In this document: one piece after another, positions 1 to 8,182 of the stretch | Numbering within the stretch: the stretch's first letter is position 1 | Layout of the letters: each line of letters opens with the position of its first letter | NCBI GenBank assembly: GCA_943704525.1 | Contig: CALSCQ010000605.1 | Location: 1 to 12,297, forward strand | From: Pigoraptor vietnamica | Lineage: Eukaryota; Opisthokonta; Filasterea | Direction of reading: 5' to 3' | DNA: 12,297 bases | Position numbers and translations under genes: made by a program | The notes under the pieces: model-generated | Seen by the model: the letters and a program-made list of their open reading frames with translations, nothing else | Database searches by the model: none | Told to the model about the DNA's origin: nothing

Positions 1-120
1 GGGGGGGGGAGGATGAGAAGGCAACACTTTGATATGGAACAGTACGTTTTCGGTGGGACTTGGGAGGAAATACGCACGCACAAGAGAGCGCAACGAAAGG
101 GGAAAAAAAGATAGACACGC

Positions 121-1112
121 AGAAGAGCACGATGCCCTCGGTGCAGACCCACATCGCTCGCGAACATTGTGTAGTTGTCGCCGCCGTTGCGGTTGAAGTC
201 GAGAATGCACACACGATAGGGGTACGTGGCGTGGACCGTCACGTACACGCCGTCCGCATTCGCCACGGCCGCCCTCATTATGCGTCCGCTGTAAGGCGCG
301 CGTCTGTTGTCGTACGCAAATCGGATGCCGGACACTTGCGAGAAGCTGAAAGCGTTGCGAGAAGCGTGAGACCAAGCACAGCGGCGCGCGCCCATATGCA
401 AGCAGTGAACCACAGTACATAGGACAAACTGGAAAGAGTTGGAGAACAAGGACAGCACGGGGCAACGGAATTGGCAGCGCAGCCACTCACCGTCCCGACC
501 CCGACGGCCACGTGCCCGAGATGTTCGCAGGGACAATCGACACCGAGTTCTCGAGTGCGGCGACGAGCCCGCGCCCTGTCACCGTCACAATCGATATCGT
601 GTTGCGGAACCGCACGACGTCGAGGACGTTCGCGATCGTCACGTTACCCGGCGCAAAGCTCGAGCGTATGGACCCGGCGCCGAACATCGCCACGTCGCAG
701 AGGTACCCCGTGCGCCACCGCATGGCGTCCGCGAGCAAATTTCCCATCGTGCACTCTGTCGCGCGGCACGACGCGAGCGCACCGTTCACAGGTCCCACGG
801 TGGAGCCCACAAGGTAGGCGCGGTAGGTGGTCACGACGCTGTTGCCGATCGTCACAATCGTGTCAATATCGCGGTCGACGGCAGGGGTGCACGTGAGGTG
901 GCGCGAAAGTGCCGTCGCGCTGCAGTTGCGAACGGGCACGGGACCTGGTCCGCCCACGGAAATGGACGTCGAGACGTTGTCGACGCCCAGAGTGACAGTC
1001 GCGTCGGCGACGGTCACGAAGCGGTAGTCCGTAGAGGATATGAGGGCGGCGGTGCGGCCTGCATGTCGCACAAGCAGAGAGGTGGGGAGTGCGACGCTAT
1101 GAGAGAGAGCTT

Positions 1113-1193
<81 letters not shown>

Positions 1194-2449
1194 CGGGGGG
1201 AGGGGGGGGTCAAACACGACGGACGATGCGTCGGCGCACGCACCGGCTGTGGCCGTTGGCATCATGACAGGGTGGGGGCCCGATGTCGTCGGGTAGATGG
1301 TGTTCTGCCCAAGGGACAAGCGGGTCAAGACATTGGGAGGTCAGAGGGGACTGCAAGCTCACGCAGAGAAGGCCACTCTTACAAGAGTAGCGAATACGCA
1401 CCGTTAGGTTGGACAAGTGGACACCTGACGCCACGTACACGTCAACACCGGCGACGCGCGCCGAGACGGCCGCAAACGACGCGGGCATTGTGGGCGTCTG
1501 CATGCTCGCAAGGCACACGACCACGGAGACGTACGGATGGCGCGCGCGCATGTCCGTCACTGCCGCCTGCACAGCCGTGGCGGCGTCGAGGACCTTGATG
1601 ATCGTCCCGCTGCCGTCGTAGCACACGCTCAGCGTGCAAAAGTCGTTCGTGGTGTACCCGACAATGCCGACGGGAAGCGATTCCCCGCGCGCGTTGGTGA
1701 CGTTCACGACGGCGTACGGAACGACGAGCCTCGATAGCTTGTGGAAGGATGCGAACTTGAGGTTCGAAACGACCGTCGGGCCGGGGACGGCGGCCAGCGT
1801 GTCCGCGAGAATGTCCGGACCTTGCTGGAGGTCGCCATGGCCAAGGCTGCGCGTTTTTTCAAACTCAGTCAACGCTGGGTGTCGCTAGCACCCACACGCA
1901 CGCGCACGCACAACGAGATACAGACAAAAACAAGGATGTGCGCGCTCGCTTTCATATCTCCGTGATCGCATTTAATTCTGCACACTACACTCTCATATGA
2001 CTCACGAAAGCGCCCACAATAACCACGAAAACACACCGGCAACAAGCACACGCGCGCACACAGCTAATGATGCCGTCGCTTCAACACTTGAGGGGATGAA
2101 AGACGCACCTCTTGGCGTGGAACTCGAGATTGTTCGTGAAAACCTCGAGCGTGAGGCGGCCGTTGTGCACCTGATCAAACAGCGTCGTGCCCAGCCAATT
2201 CCCTATGTCCACGCGGAGCACAAAATAGTCGCTCGGTGCGGTGCTTGTGGCGTTGCGGATGAACGCCCCCATGCGCGCGTATCCGCCGTAGAGGGCGTCC
2301 GTCCCCGTGAACGCATCCGAGTTGCCGCGCACGTTTCCAGTCGCAATCAAGCGCAAGTTCGCCGACGGCGGTACCAATGCCGAAGTCCCCGCAATTACGA
2401 GGCAGACAATGGCCGCCAACAGAACGGCGCGACGCAGTCGCGATGCCAT
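121..2449 (-). CDS. Secreted 5'-nucleotidase-family protein with degenerate catalytic site (3' end not resolved)
   Basis: Five exons on the minus strand, all phases matching: 2449-2109, 1846-1402, 1304-1244, 1058-491, and 345 leftwards to at least ~121. The first ~24 residues form a signal peptide (Arg-rich start, hydrophobic core, cleavage likely after TSA). Residues ~30-285 align with the metallophosphatase domain of CD73/UshA (YGGYARMGAFIRN, LGHGDLQQG, VVSNLKF, VGIVGYTT, VDVYV). Exon 4 onwards is the C-terminal substrate-binding domain: CRATECTMGNLLADAM (the CD73 Cys pair is kept), SIRSSF, VRFRNTI, ALENSV, then VSGIRFAYD and GGDNYTMF in exon 5. The family hydrolyses extracellular nucleotides. 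Here the metal ligands are mostly gone: TNDxH reads TGNVR, GDQ reads GNW, GNHE reads GHGD. Catalysis is therefore doubtful, and a binding role is an inference. After GGDNYTMF the frame stays open to the window edge. Possible donors (GTGGGT near 156, GTGCGT at 81) leave the end unsettled. Confidence 0.85.
1113..1191. repeat. (TG)n dinucleotide repeat interrupted by TATA
   Basis: About 79 bases of almost pure TG on the plus strand, broken once by TATA near 1137-1140. It lies inside the intron 1243-1059 of the nucleotidase-like gene, so in the transcript it is (CA)n. It is flanked on the right by a G-tract (1195-1209), which is a C-tract in the transcript. The two together fill more than half of the intron. 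Confidence 0.97.
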
Positions 2450-3951
2450 CAGCTACGTCGGTTGGCGAGTCTCCGAGGCGCGTGCATAAGGTCGTCAAGC
2501 GGACAGGTCGTCCGTCCCTACTGCAGTTCCAAATAAGATGTCTCGAGATAAGATGCTTGTGCTAGGCGTCGCGAGTGCTCTCATGGATGGAAGAAGAGCG
2601 CGGTTTCGTGCGTCTGCTTTGTGTGCGACCATTGAAACCTTCGTTGGCAAGGCGCGTGGTGCTGTTCCATTGCCGGTGACCGCCGAAAAATTCCTAATCG
2701 CGTAATATAGATTTATTGGCAACTTTATATGGCAAATTTGGTAACCATTCGGATTTAATAGGAAAAAATAGTCAATAGAATTGTAGGTCACTGAGTGGGC
2801 AACGGCTGCTATTCTTCTTTTCATGTCGGCTCACTGACTGATTCCAATACGTAAGATGGCGCGCCCTCACCAGCAGTGATTCCGCCAACACAGTGGAGTG
2901 GCAGCCGGCACCATCGAGCGACGTGCCCCGGCTCGGGGGGTGGGGGGGGGGGAGGCTGAGCGGCATTCCAGAAATCGGCGGTGACAACTGAAGTTGGCTG
3001 CCGCATCAGTACAAATATTTCGCACACATTTTTGACTGTTATATTGACGGGCCGGATCTCGCAATACGCCACGGCGCACCAGCCGCACCGCCGATGTGTG
3101 TGACTTTGCGCAGAGAGATGTGACGACTGCTAGCCCCCACTCTACATTAAACATTGCGAAACAATTCGATTTTATGACGCCCATCTGGACAAGCTACGTA
3201 TGGATTTATTCCCCGTCTTATATCCATATATAGAACTTTATTTAAACGATTATCCCGATATAGTGCTGATTCCTGCGAGTGCACGTTACCTTCTCGTCAT
3301 TGATTACGCAACGGGTCCATTGTATGGATTTTGTATGAAAATGTGCGATTATTACGCGCATAATAATGATGACGCAACCCCTTTCTCGGTGTCTGCGAAT
3401 TTTGTGGCAGAGACAGTGACACACTCGCGAGGTGTGCGTGCAGCGTGCGAGGACGCTTCTCGCATGGGCTGCCGCAAAATTTCGCCGCCCCTCTGCGACA
3501 CTCTGCGAGACCCGGTTCTCTCTCTCTCTCCCCGTCATTTTTTCCCTTTTTCGTGGTGCCTTGCGGTTGCGTTGAGCCGGCTGTGCTCCGTGTCGTCCGA
3601 AGCGAGCGTGTCCGCGAGCCACTTCTTCGCACACTTCACCCACCCTGTCACACAGCGAAGTTCGTTTGTACTGCTCTGTTACGCGCTCCTTTTCCACCGC
3701 TGGGGTGTGCTTCCTTCTTCGCACTACCAACGTGGTGTGACTGTTTTCGCCGATCGCTCGCATTTTTCCCTTTTGTGCCTATTACGGCTATTGCGCGAAA
3801 TTCGATACAAGCCAAGTCATTTTCGCGCACTGACGTCGGCCGCACACTCCGTCTCACCTATACGACGGCGCTCGACATTCCCTCGTCTTTTGATCCCAAC
3901 TTTCTCTCCACGAGCGGTCGAAGCATGCTGTGCGTCGCGCACAACGTTGCC
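2450..3951. other. Intergenic region between divergent nucleotidase-like and Tribbles-like genes
   Basis: No gene is supported here. The region must hold the promoters of both flanking genes, which point away from each other. Visible contents are: an AT-rich patch at about 2690-2815; a G-tract (six G, T, eleven G) at 2935-2952; a second AT-rich patch at about 3120-3390; and pyrimidine-rich sequence at about 3515-3560 (CTCTCTCTCTC, then T/C runs) nearer the Tribbles-like start. The open frames here (2495-2824 minus, 3200-4006 plus, 3445 onward plus) have no recognisable domain. The pyrimidine-rich 3' half looks like promoter or 5' UTR sequence. No TATA box could be assigned with confidence. 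Confidence 0.6.
2935..2952 (+). other. G-tract
   Basis: Six G, one T, then eleven G on the plus strand. This could fold as a G-quadruplex. It lies in the intergenic region upstream of both divergent genes. Homopolymer length may also be affected by sequencing error. Confidence 0.7.
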
Positions 3952-4934
3952 ATGGATTCGCAGCAGCAGCAGGTGCTCCCCAAGAGCATTGGCGGCTATG
4001 AGATAGGCGCCCGCATCGGTGACGGCGCGATGCACGTCGCCAAGTGCCAAGGCGCCCATCGCAAGCTCGCCTGCAAGGTCATTCCCCGCGAGCGGCAAGG
4101 AGACTTCATGCTCAACGACGCGCGGGCCATCTCCCGCCTCAACAGCGTTGCGCACCCGAATATTGCTCGCGTTCTCGACGTGGCGCAAGACGACGAAGGG
4201 ACGCTACTCGTCATCGAGGGCCTCGGGACGGACTTGCACACGCTCCTGCGCGAGGTCGGGCGCCTTCAAGAGGACTATGCGCGGCGCATTTTCGCCCAGA
4301 TCGCGGCGGCCGTCGAGCGGTGCCATGCCGTGAACGTGGTGATCAGGGACCTGAAGCTCAGCAAGCTCTACACTTCCTCGTCGTCGAGGCGAGTTCATGC
4401 AGATGTTTTACGTGGAGACATAGTGTCCTCTCATTCTTTGCAGCGGTTTGCTTGGTGCGTGAGCTCACAGTTGGGCCGTTTCGCGATCGCAGGCATATCG
4501 TCAAGCTGGCGGATCTCGAGCGTGCGTGCGTGCTCGATCGACCCGACCAGCCGCTCGTCGAGGCGCACGGGAGTCCCGCGTATGTCGCGCCGGAGATGCT
4601 CACGCGCGCCCCGTACTCTGGGCAGGCGGCCGACCTGTGGGGCCTCGGCGTGATTCTCTACACGATGCTCGCGGGCCACTACCCCTTCGCCGACGCAACG
4701 CCGCGTGGCCTGTTTGCGAAGATCAAGTCTGGCGCTTTCGAGATGCCGCCGTGGGTGTCGCCGGCCGCCGCGTCGCTGGTCATGCGCCTCCTTTCGTGCG
4801 ATCCGCGGGCGAGGGGGACGGCAAGGGATGTCGTCAGGCACCCGTGGCTTGTCTCGCCAGCGTCGACGTACCCGTGCGCACAGTCTGAAGCGGGGGACCA
4901 GTGCGTTCCGGACGTGCTCCGGCAGAATGCGTGA
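3952..4934 (+). CDS. Tribbles-like pseudokinase with C-terminal COP1-binding motif
   Basis: Two exons, 3952-4388 and 4493-4934, give 292 residues. The intron has a GC donor (GAG|GCGAGT), and the phase-2 junction restores Arg146. The order is that of a kinase fold: GDGAMHV loop (23-29), LACKVI with the VAIK-type Lys42, HPNI (68-71), IRDLKLSK (131-138), LADLE (151-155), GSPAYVAPEM, DLWGLGVILYTML and RHPWL. Several features are Tribbles hallmarks rather than general kinase ones: the catalytic-loop Asn is Lys (DLKLSK; animal TRIB has DLKLRK), DFG is DLE (TRIB has SLE), PAYVxPE is followed by YSGxAADxWxLGVxLYTML, and the tail DQCVPD (281-286) fits the DQxVP(D/E) motif that binds the COP1 ubiquitin ligase. 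The αC Glu is not in its usual place. ATG 3952 has a GCCATGG context; in-frame ATG 3925 would add nine residues. It converges on the Ras gene. A role as a degradation scaffold is inferred from animal Tribbles. Confidence 0.9.
4389..4492 (+). other. Probable GC-AG intron of the Tribbles-like gene
   Basis: This 104-nt intron sits between the catalytic-loop and DLE exons. The donor reads GAG|GCGAGT, which is the standard GTGAGT with T replaced by C. The acceptor is GATCGCAG|G. The phase is 2 on both sides and the joined protein aligns with TRIB without a gap. GT sites nearby (4393, 4405, 4412) have the wrong phase. GT at 4425 has the right phase but a poor consensus and would add extra residues. 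Confidence 0.75.
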
Positions 4935-5435
4935 GCGAAAATGCTTTGTACATATTTCATCCGCAACCAGCGTTTCGTGTGTGCGTCTGCGCGTGCGCGT
5001 GCGTGCGTGCGTGCGATGCGGCCTGTCTTTGAATTGCGTGGCATCGAATTGACATCGTTGACCGGTGTCGAAAATGCTTAAATACACCTGCCGAACACGA
5101 GAGAACTGGAACTCATGGCGCAGACAGGCGCAAACGTACGCATTTTTCGGACCGTTCATAAGGTACCGGCGTGAAGCCCACATGGGCGTGAGGGAAAACA
5201 TAGTGTGGGTGCGACCAACAGATGAGTAGGGCGGGTACAACGAAACGCGAAAAAACAAAAAAAGAAAACACAAAGGACGGAAAGAAGAGCGCGCGAGCAT
5301 TTCCACACAACCAACACAGAGACCAGGTGACGAGGTCGTGACGTGAAGCGAAAAAAGAGAGAAAAACCGACGCCGACGCCGCGAGCGACGAAGCGCAAAA
5401 CGCAACCGCAGCGCGCCAAACCCGCGCGTTGCCGC
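4935..5435. other. Convergent intergenic region, two 3' UTRs
   Basis: About 500 bases separate the stop of the Tribbles-like gene from the stop of the Ras gene, which point towards each other. It should hold both 3' UTRs and their polyadenylation sites. A GCGT-type repeat lies at about 4981-5020, and an A-rich tract at about 5243-5285 (T-rich in the Ras transcript). No clear AATAAA signal is present on either strand, and no further gene is seen. Confidence 0.6.
4981..5020. repeat. Short GCGT/GTGC simple repeat
   Basis: A degenerate run of GTGCGT and GCGT units just after the stop of the Tribbles-like gene, probably in its 3' UTR. Confidence 0.7.
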
Positions 5436-7125
5436 CTACATGACGACGCAGCAGCCGCCCTTCTTGGACGTAGACTCGCCCTCCTCGTCCGTCCCCTTCC
5501 GGCCGCCAACCTTAACGCCTTGGCTAAGGCGGTGCTTCCTCATGGCGCGCACAAGCTCCGTGAAGGCCTGCTCAATGTTGACGCCCTCTTTCGCGCTGCG
5601 AACAAAGTGTGAACGGTCACTCAGCACGGGCGCAACGGAAGACGCAGACACGTGTGCACCTGCAAAGGCGCAGACAGAAAACGTAGACACACAGGCACGC
5701 ACAAACACACGCGTGCTACACACAAAGGCACGATGCATGCACTATACACATACCTTGTCTCCAAGAAGGCGTCGATGCCGAGCGACTTGCACTTGCGGTC
5801 CGCCTCGTCCTTAGGGACTTCCCTGTCGCTCGCGAGATCGAGCTTGTTGCCAATTACGACCACAGGCACCTGTGCCACAGTGACGCAATGTTGCACGTCG
5901 GATCAGCTTCAGACGTGTGTCCATCGCACTCCACTTGACGTAATACAAAAGAAAAAAGAAAGACGGAGACAGGCATAGTTGACGACGCAAAAAACGCCAC
6001 CGATATGTGTGAGGCCGATTCGTCGTTAAATTAAGACCAACCAACCAACAAACACACATACACACGCACGCACACACGCACACACACACAGACGTACACA
6101 ACACGTACACAACACGCACACATACACATACACACACACAAAAGCGTACAGACCGCACCTTCGACGTGTCCTTCACTCGCAACAGCTGCTGCACAAGCGG
6201 CTCGACCTTCTCGAACGACTGCTTGGATGTGATGGCGTACACAACGAGGAAGCCCTCGCCGTTGCGCATAAACTTGTCACCCCAAAGCCCCCTGTGCGCA
6301 TACACCATAGTGTCAGTCGTCTGGTGGTAATGCTTGAGTGTGTGGTTTGTGTGTGTGTGTGTATACGGGTGTGTGCGTCCGTGGGCGGCTGACGCGCAGG
6401 CGAAGCGAAAGATAGGTGCCGAAACAAAGACAGGCACCATACGCCCCAACAAACGCACACGCACCTGTACTCCTCCTGTCCTGCTGTGTCTGTGATTTCG
6501 AGGTTGCAGTTGATGCCATCCAGCTCCATCGTCTTTGTGTACGAGTCCTCTACACAATGCAAACGCACGCGAGTCAGGGAGAGTCCCTCGACGATCGACA
6601 CCAACGCACAACCACACACGCCCATGCATGCTGTCTAGGACAACGCGAGCGCCTTGAAAGTACGCACCAATTGTCGGGTCATATCTGGCCGAGGGACGTA
6701 GCGAAAGGGATAAGACGGAAACGACAGAGAGTTAGTCACCACATTTAGCGCAGACAGGTGCAATCACGGACAATAAGGTGCCTCTTTCTCTTGGCAGTTC
6801 GTCACACTCACTCTTCGACAAAGCTGCAAGGCGGAGAAAAAAAAAGCAGGGCAAACGGTCAGAATGAAATTTCTGCAACCATTCTCCACGGCACACAATG
6901 CAGTCATCCAACAGTACTAAGAAAGCCAACGCCACTCCTTTGAACATGAGGGCCAGTTGTTCGAAACACACACACACACACGCACGCGCACAATCGACGT
7001 GGCGCACAGCACTGCCGCAGCACCCACTGGTTGCGAATCAGCTTGAGTGTCACGGCAGACTTGCCAACACCACCCTCGCCGATAACGACAATGTTGAACG
7101 TCTCAAGAGGCTTGCCCTCGTCCAT
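5436..7125 (-). CDS. ras: Ras-family small GTPase with CaaX box
   Basis: Seven exons on the minus strand: 7125-7028, 6823-6812, 6684-6668, 6549-6465, 6291-6159, 5869-5754 and 5595-5436. All junctions are GT-AG with matching phase, giving 206 residues. Motifs in order: P-loop GEGGVGKS (16-23; the human Gly12 and Gly13 positions are kept), effector loop YDPTIEDSY (38-46, identical to human Ras 32-40), DTAGQEEY with the Gln61 equivalent at 67, NKLD (123-126), ETSAK (152-156), a polar Lys-containing hypervariable tail, and CCVVM at the end. CVVM is a CaaX box of the type favoured by farnesyltransferase, and the extra Cys202 could be palmitoylated; membrane attachment is inferred. The N-terminus is six residues longer than human Ras. 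Switch II ([18 protein letters not shown]) has one residue more than human Ras. Loss of either micro-exon would break the effector loop. It is divergent from the RasGEF-like gene. Confidence 0.95.
6052..6141. repeat. CA-rich simple repeat with an 11-bp tandem unit
   Basis: A long CA/ACGC tract in the ras intron 6158-5870, so TG-rich in the transcript. Inside it the unit ACGTACACAAC occurs twice in tandem, around 6092-6113. Confidence 0.9.
6348..6363. repeat. Short (TG)n tract
   Basis: Seven to eight TG units in the ras intron 6464-6292, CA in the transcript. Confidence 0.85.
6668..6684 (-). other. 17-nt micro-exon of ras (effector loop)
   Basis: The sequence ATATGACCCGACAATTG lies between a CCAG acceptor and a GTGCGT donor. 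It encodes YDPTI of the switch I effector loop and changes phase from 2 to 1, so the next exon continues with EDSY. Confidence 0.93.
6812..6823 (-). other. 12-nt micro-exon of ras
   Basis: The sequence CTTTGTCGAAGA is bounded by a TTGCAG acceptor after a nine-T pyrimidine tract and a GTGAGT donor. Inserted in phase 2 it supplies HFVEE (the flanking residues share split codons), exactly the residues that Ras proteins carry between LIRN and YDPT. Without it the effector region lacks four residues. Confidence 0.93.
6966..6982. repeat. Short (CA)n tract
   Basis: About eight CA units in the ras intron 7027-6824, followed by a CGCACGCGCA stretch. Confidence 0.85.
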
Positions 7126-7589
7126 TTTTCACTCGCGATGCAGAGTCGGCCCTACTCAATACACCCGCACCGACAGTCCCAAGTCTCCGCGCCCTCCGAC
7201 GCCGTCACGTCGCTGGCGGGAAGCGAATATGCGGCCTCACAACCGCCCCAATGACAGCAAGCAACTCGTTCCTCTCCCGCGCAACGCAATGCCCGCACTT
7301 AAGACGGCAGACAAAGAAAACTCCGACGTAAAGGAGAAAACTCGCTATCAACAAAGTCCAGACGAAGAATGCACACCACGCCTCACTCTCCCTTGGCACC
7401 AGCCTAATCGCAATCACGATTTTAGGTGATTACGTGGGCTGAGTAGAGTGTCGTGAGGGCGGGGTGCATGTGTTGCGTGTGTCGCGGGTGACGCACGACG
7501 AACGTCAGTCACGCGCATGCACACGCCGACACGCGACTACAACCCCACAACAGTACAAAGAAAGGCACACACACACGCCCGGATTCCTC

Positions 7590-7815
7590 GTGACAATAAT
7601 GCCATATCATGATGATCCGGGTCTGTTTTGTGTTTTGCCCCGTGTACTAAATATGGTAATCAATTACAAAGAGGACGATACTACCAAAATAGTAAACTAC
7701 GTGGCTAAAGTATACATCTATTGTAATTTTGATCTGCCAAAGTTACAAAGTTGGGTTATAGTTACCATCTTATCTAAATAAATATATATAAAAACCAAAC
7801 ATCCTTATTTAGACA
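7590..7815. other. AT-rich island with open frame of unknown origin
   Basis: The base composition switches abruptly from GC-rich to AT-rich and back within about 225 bases. From ATG 7602 a plus frame stays open for 59 residues to TAA at 7779-7781. The product is rich in Ile, Val, Tyr, Asp and Asn and poor in the Arg, Ala and Gly typical of the neighbours. It may be a foreign insertion remnant or a promoter or origin-type sequence; no function is claimed. Confidence 0.5.
7773..7813. repeat. Perfect 9-bp inverted repeat
   Basis: TCTAAATAA at 7773-7781 is mirrored by TTATTTAGA at 7805-7813, with a 23-base AT-rich spacer. It lies at the right end of the AT-rich island and overlaps the stop codon of the island's open frame. 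It could form a hairpin, be the remains of an element end, or be chance in AT-rich DNA. Confidence 0.55.
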
Positions 7816-8182
7816 TTTTGTGCCGCGTCCGCGCCGGCTTCCGAAGTCTGACACGGCAACCCCTTGGCTGACCTGCACGGTGGACAAACACACGCACAAC
7901 GGAGCTTGCAGAAGACACACGTGCTTCAACTCTTCACAAAACAGACTTCCGCACTCTCTCGTTTGCTCCGTGTCGTGTGGAGAATTCGTATGCATAGTTG
8001 ATTCGAAACGAGAGGGCTTCGTCAGTTTCTGCGTTATCGAGTGACACGTCCTGTGCGAAGAACCCTTCATTCGCGCATGGCAGAGGACCAGTAGAGCCCC
8101 CGCGGGTGAGGACGCCCCGTGCGTCGGTGGGGGCCCGAGGTGGGAGAGAGCGGGCGTGGCCATCGCGCCATTTGGCGGGAAA

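Larger units (their letters stand above)
7126..8182. other. Divergent intergenic region between ras and the RasGEF-like gene
   Basis: About 1.06 kb separates the two start codons, which point away from each other, so this stretch must carry both promoters and 5' UTRs. The outer parts are GC-rich like the rest of the window. The middle, about 7590-7815, is sharply AT-rich (listed separately). A 105-codon plus frame (7464-7781) spans the GC-rich/AT-rich boundary and resembles nothing I recognise, so it is not called as a gene. No tRNA or other RNA gene is seen. Confidence 0.6.

Noticed and set aside
439-1191. 250-codon plus frame ending in a Val-Cys repeat
   Set aside because: It is the antisense of nucleotidase exon 4 running into translated (TG)n repeat.
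3445-3951. Upstream in-frame extension of the Tribbles-like gene
   Set aside because: The frame is open but the sequence is pyrimidine-rich and Ser/Phe/Pro low-complexity, with no domain. ATG 3952 has a much better context. Only the nine-residue extension from 3925 is a serious alternative.
3952-4934. Ordinary active Ser/Thr kinase of the CAMK group
   Set aside because: Catalytic-loop Asn, HRD His and DFG Gly are all changed, and the substitutions and tail match Tribbles specifically.
4431-5405. 324-codon minus frame over the Tribbles-like exon 2 and beyond
   Set aside because: Arg-rich antisense shadow running into low-complexity Phe/Ser-rich sequence; the plus strand has a clear pseudokinase.
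7021-7032. ras exon 1 ending after Trp (donor GTGCTG at 7024)
   Set aside because: It gives phase 0 and leaves no match to the following exon. The GTGGGT donor at 7027 restores NHFVEEYDPT exactly with the micro-exons.
7464-7781. 105-codon plus frame as a separate gene
   Set aside because: It crosses a sharp composition boundary, has no recognisable domain and no supporting splice or start context. Kept only as a note on the AT-rich island.
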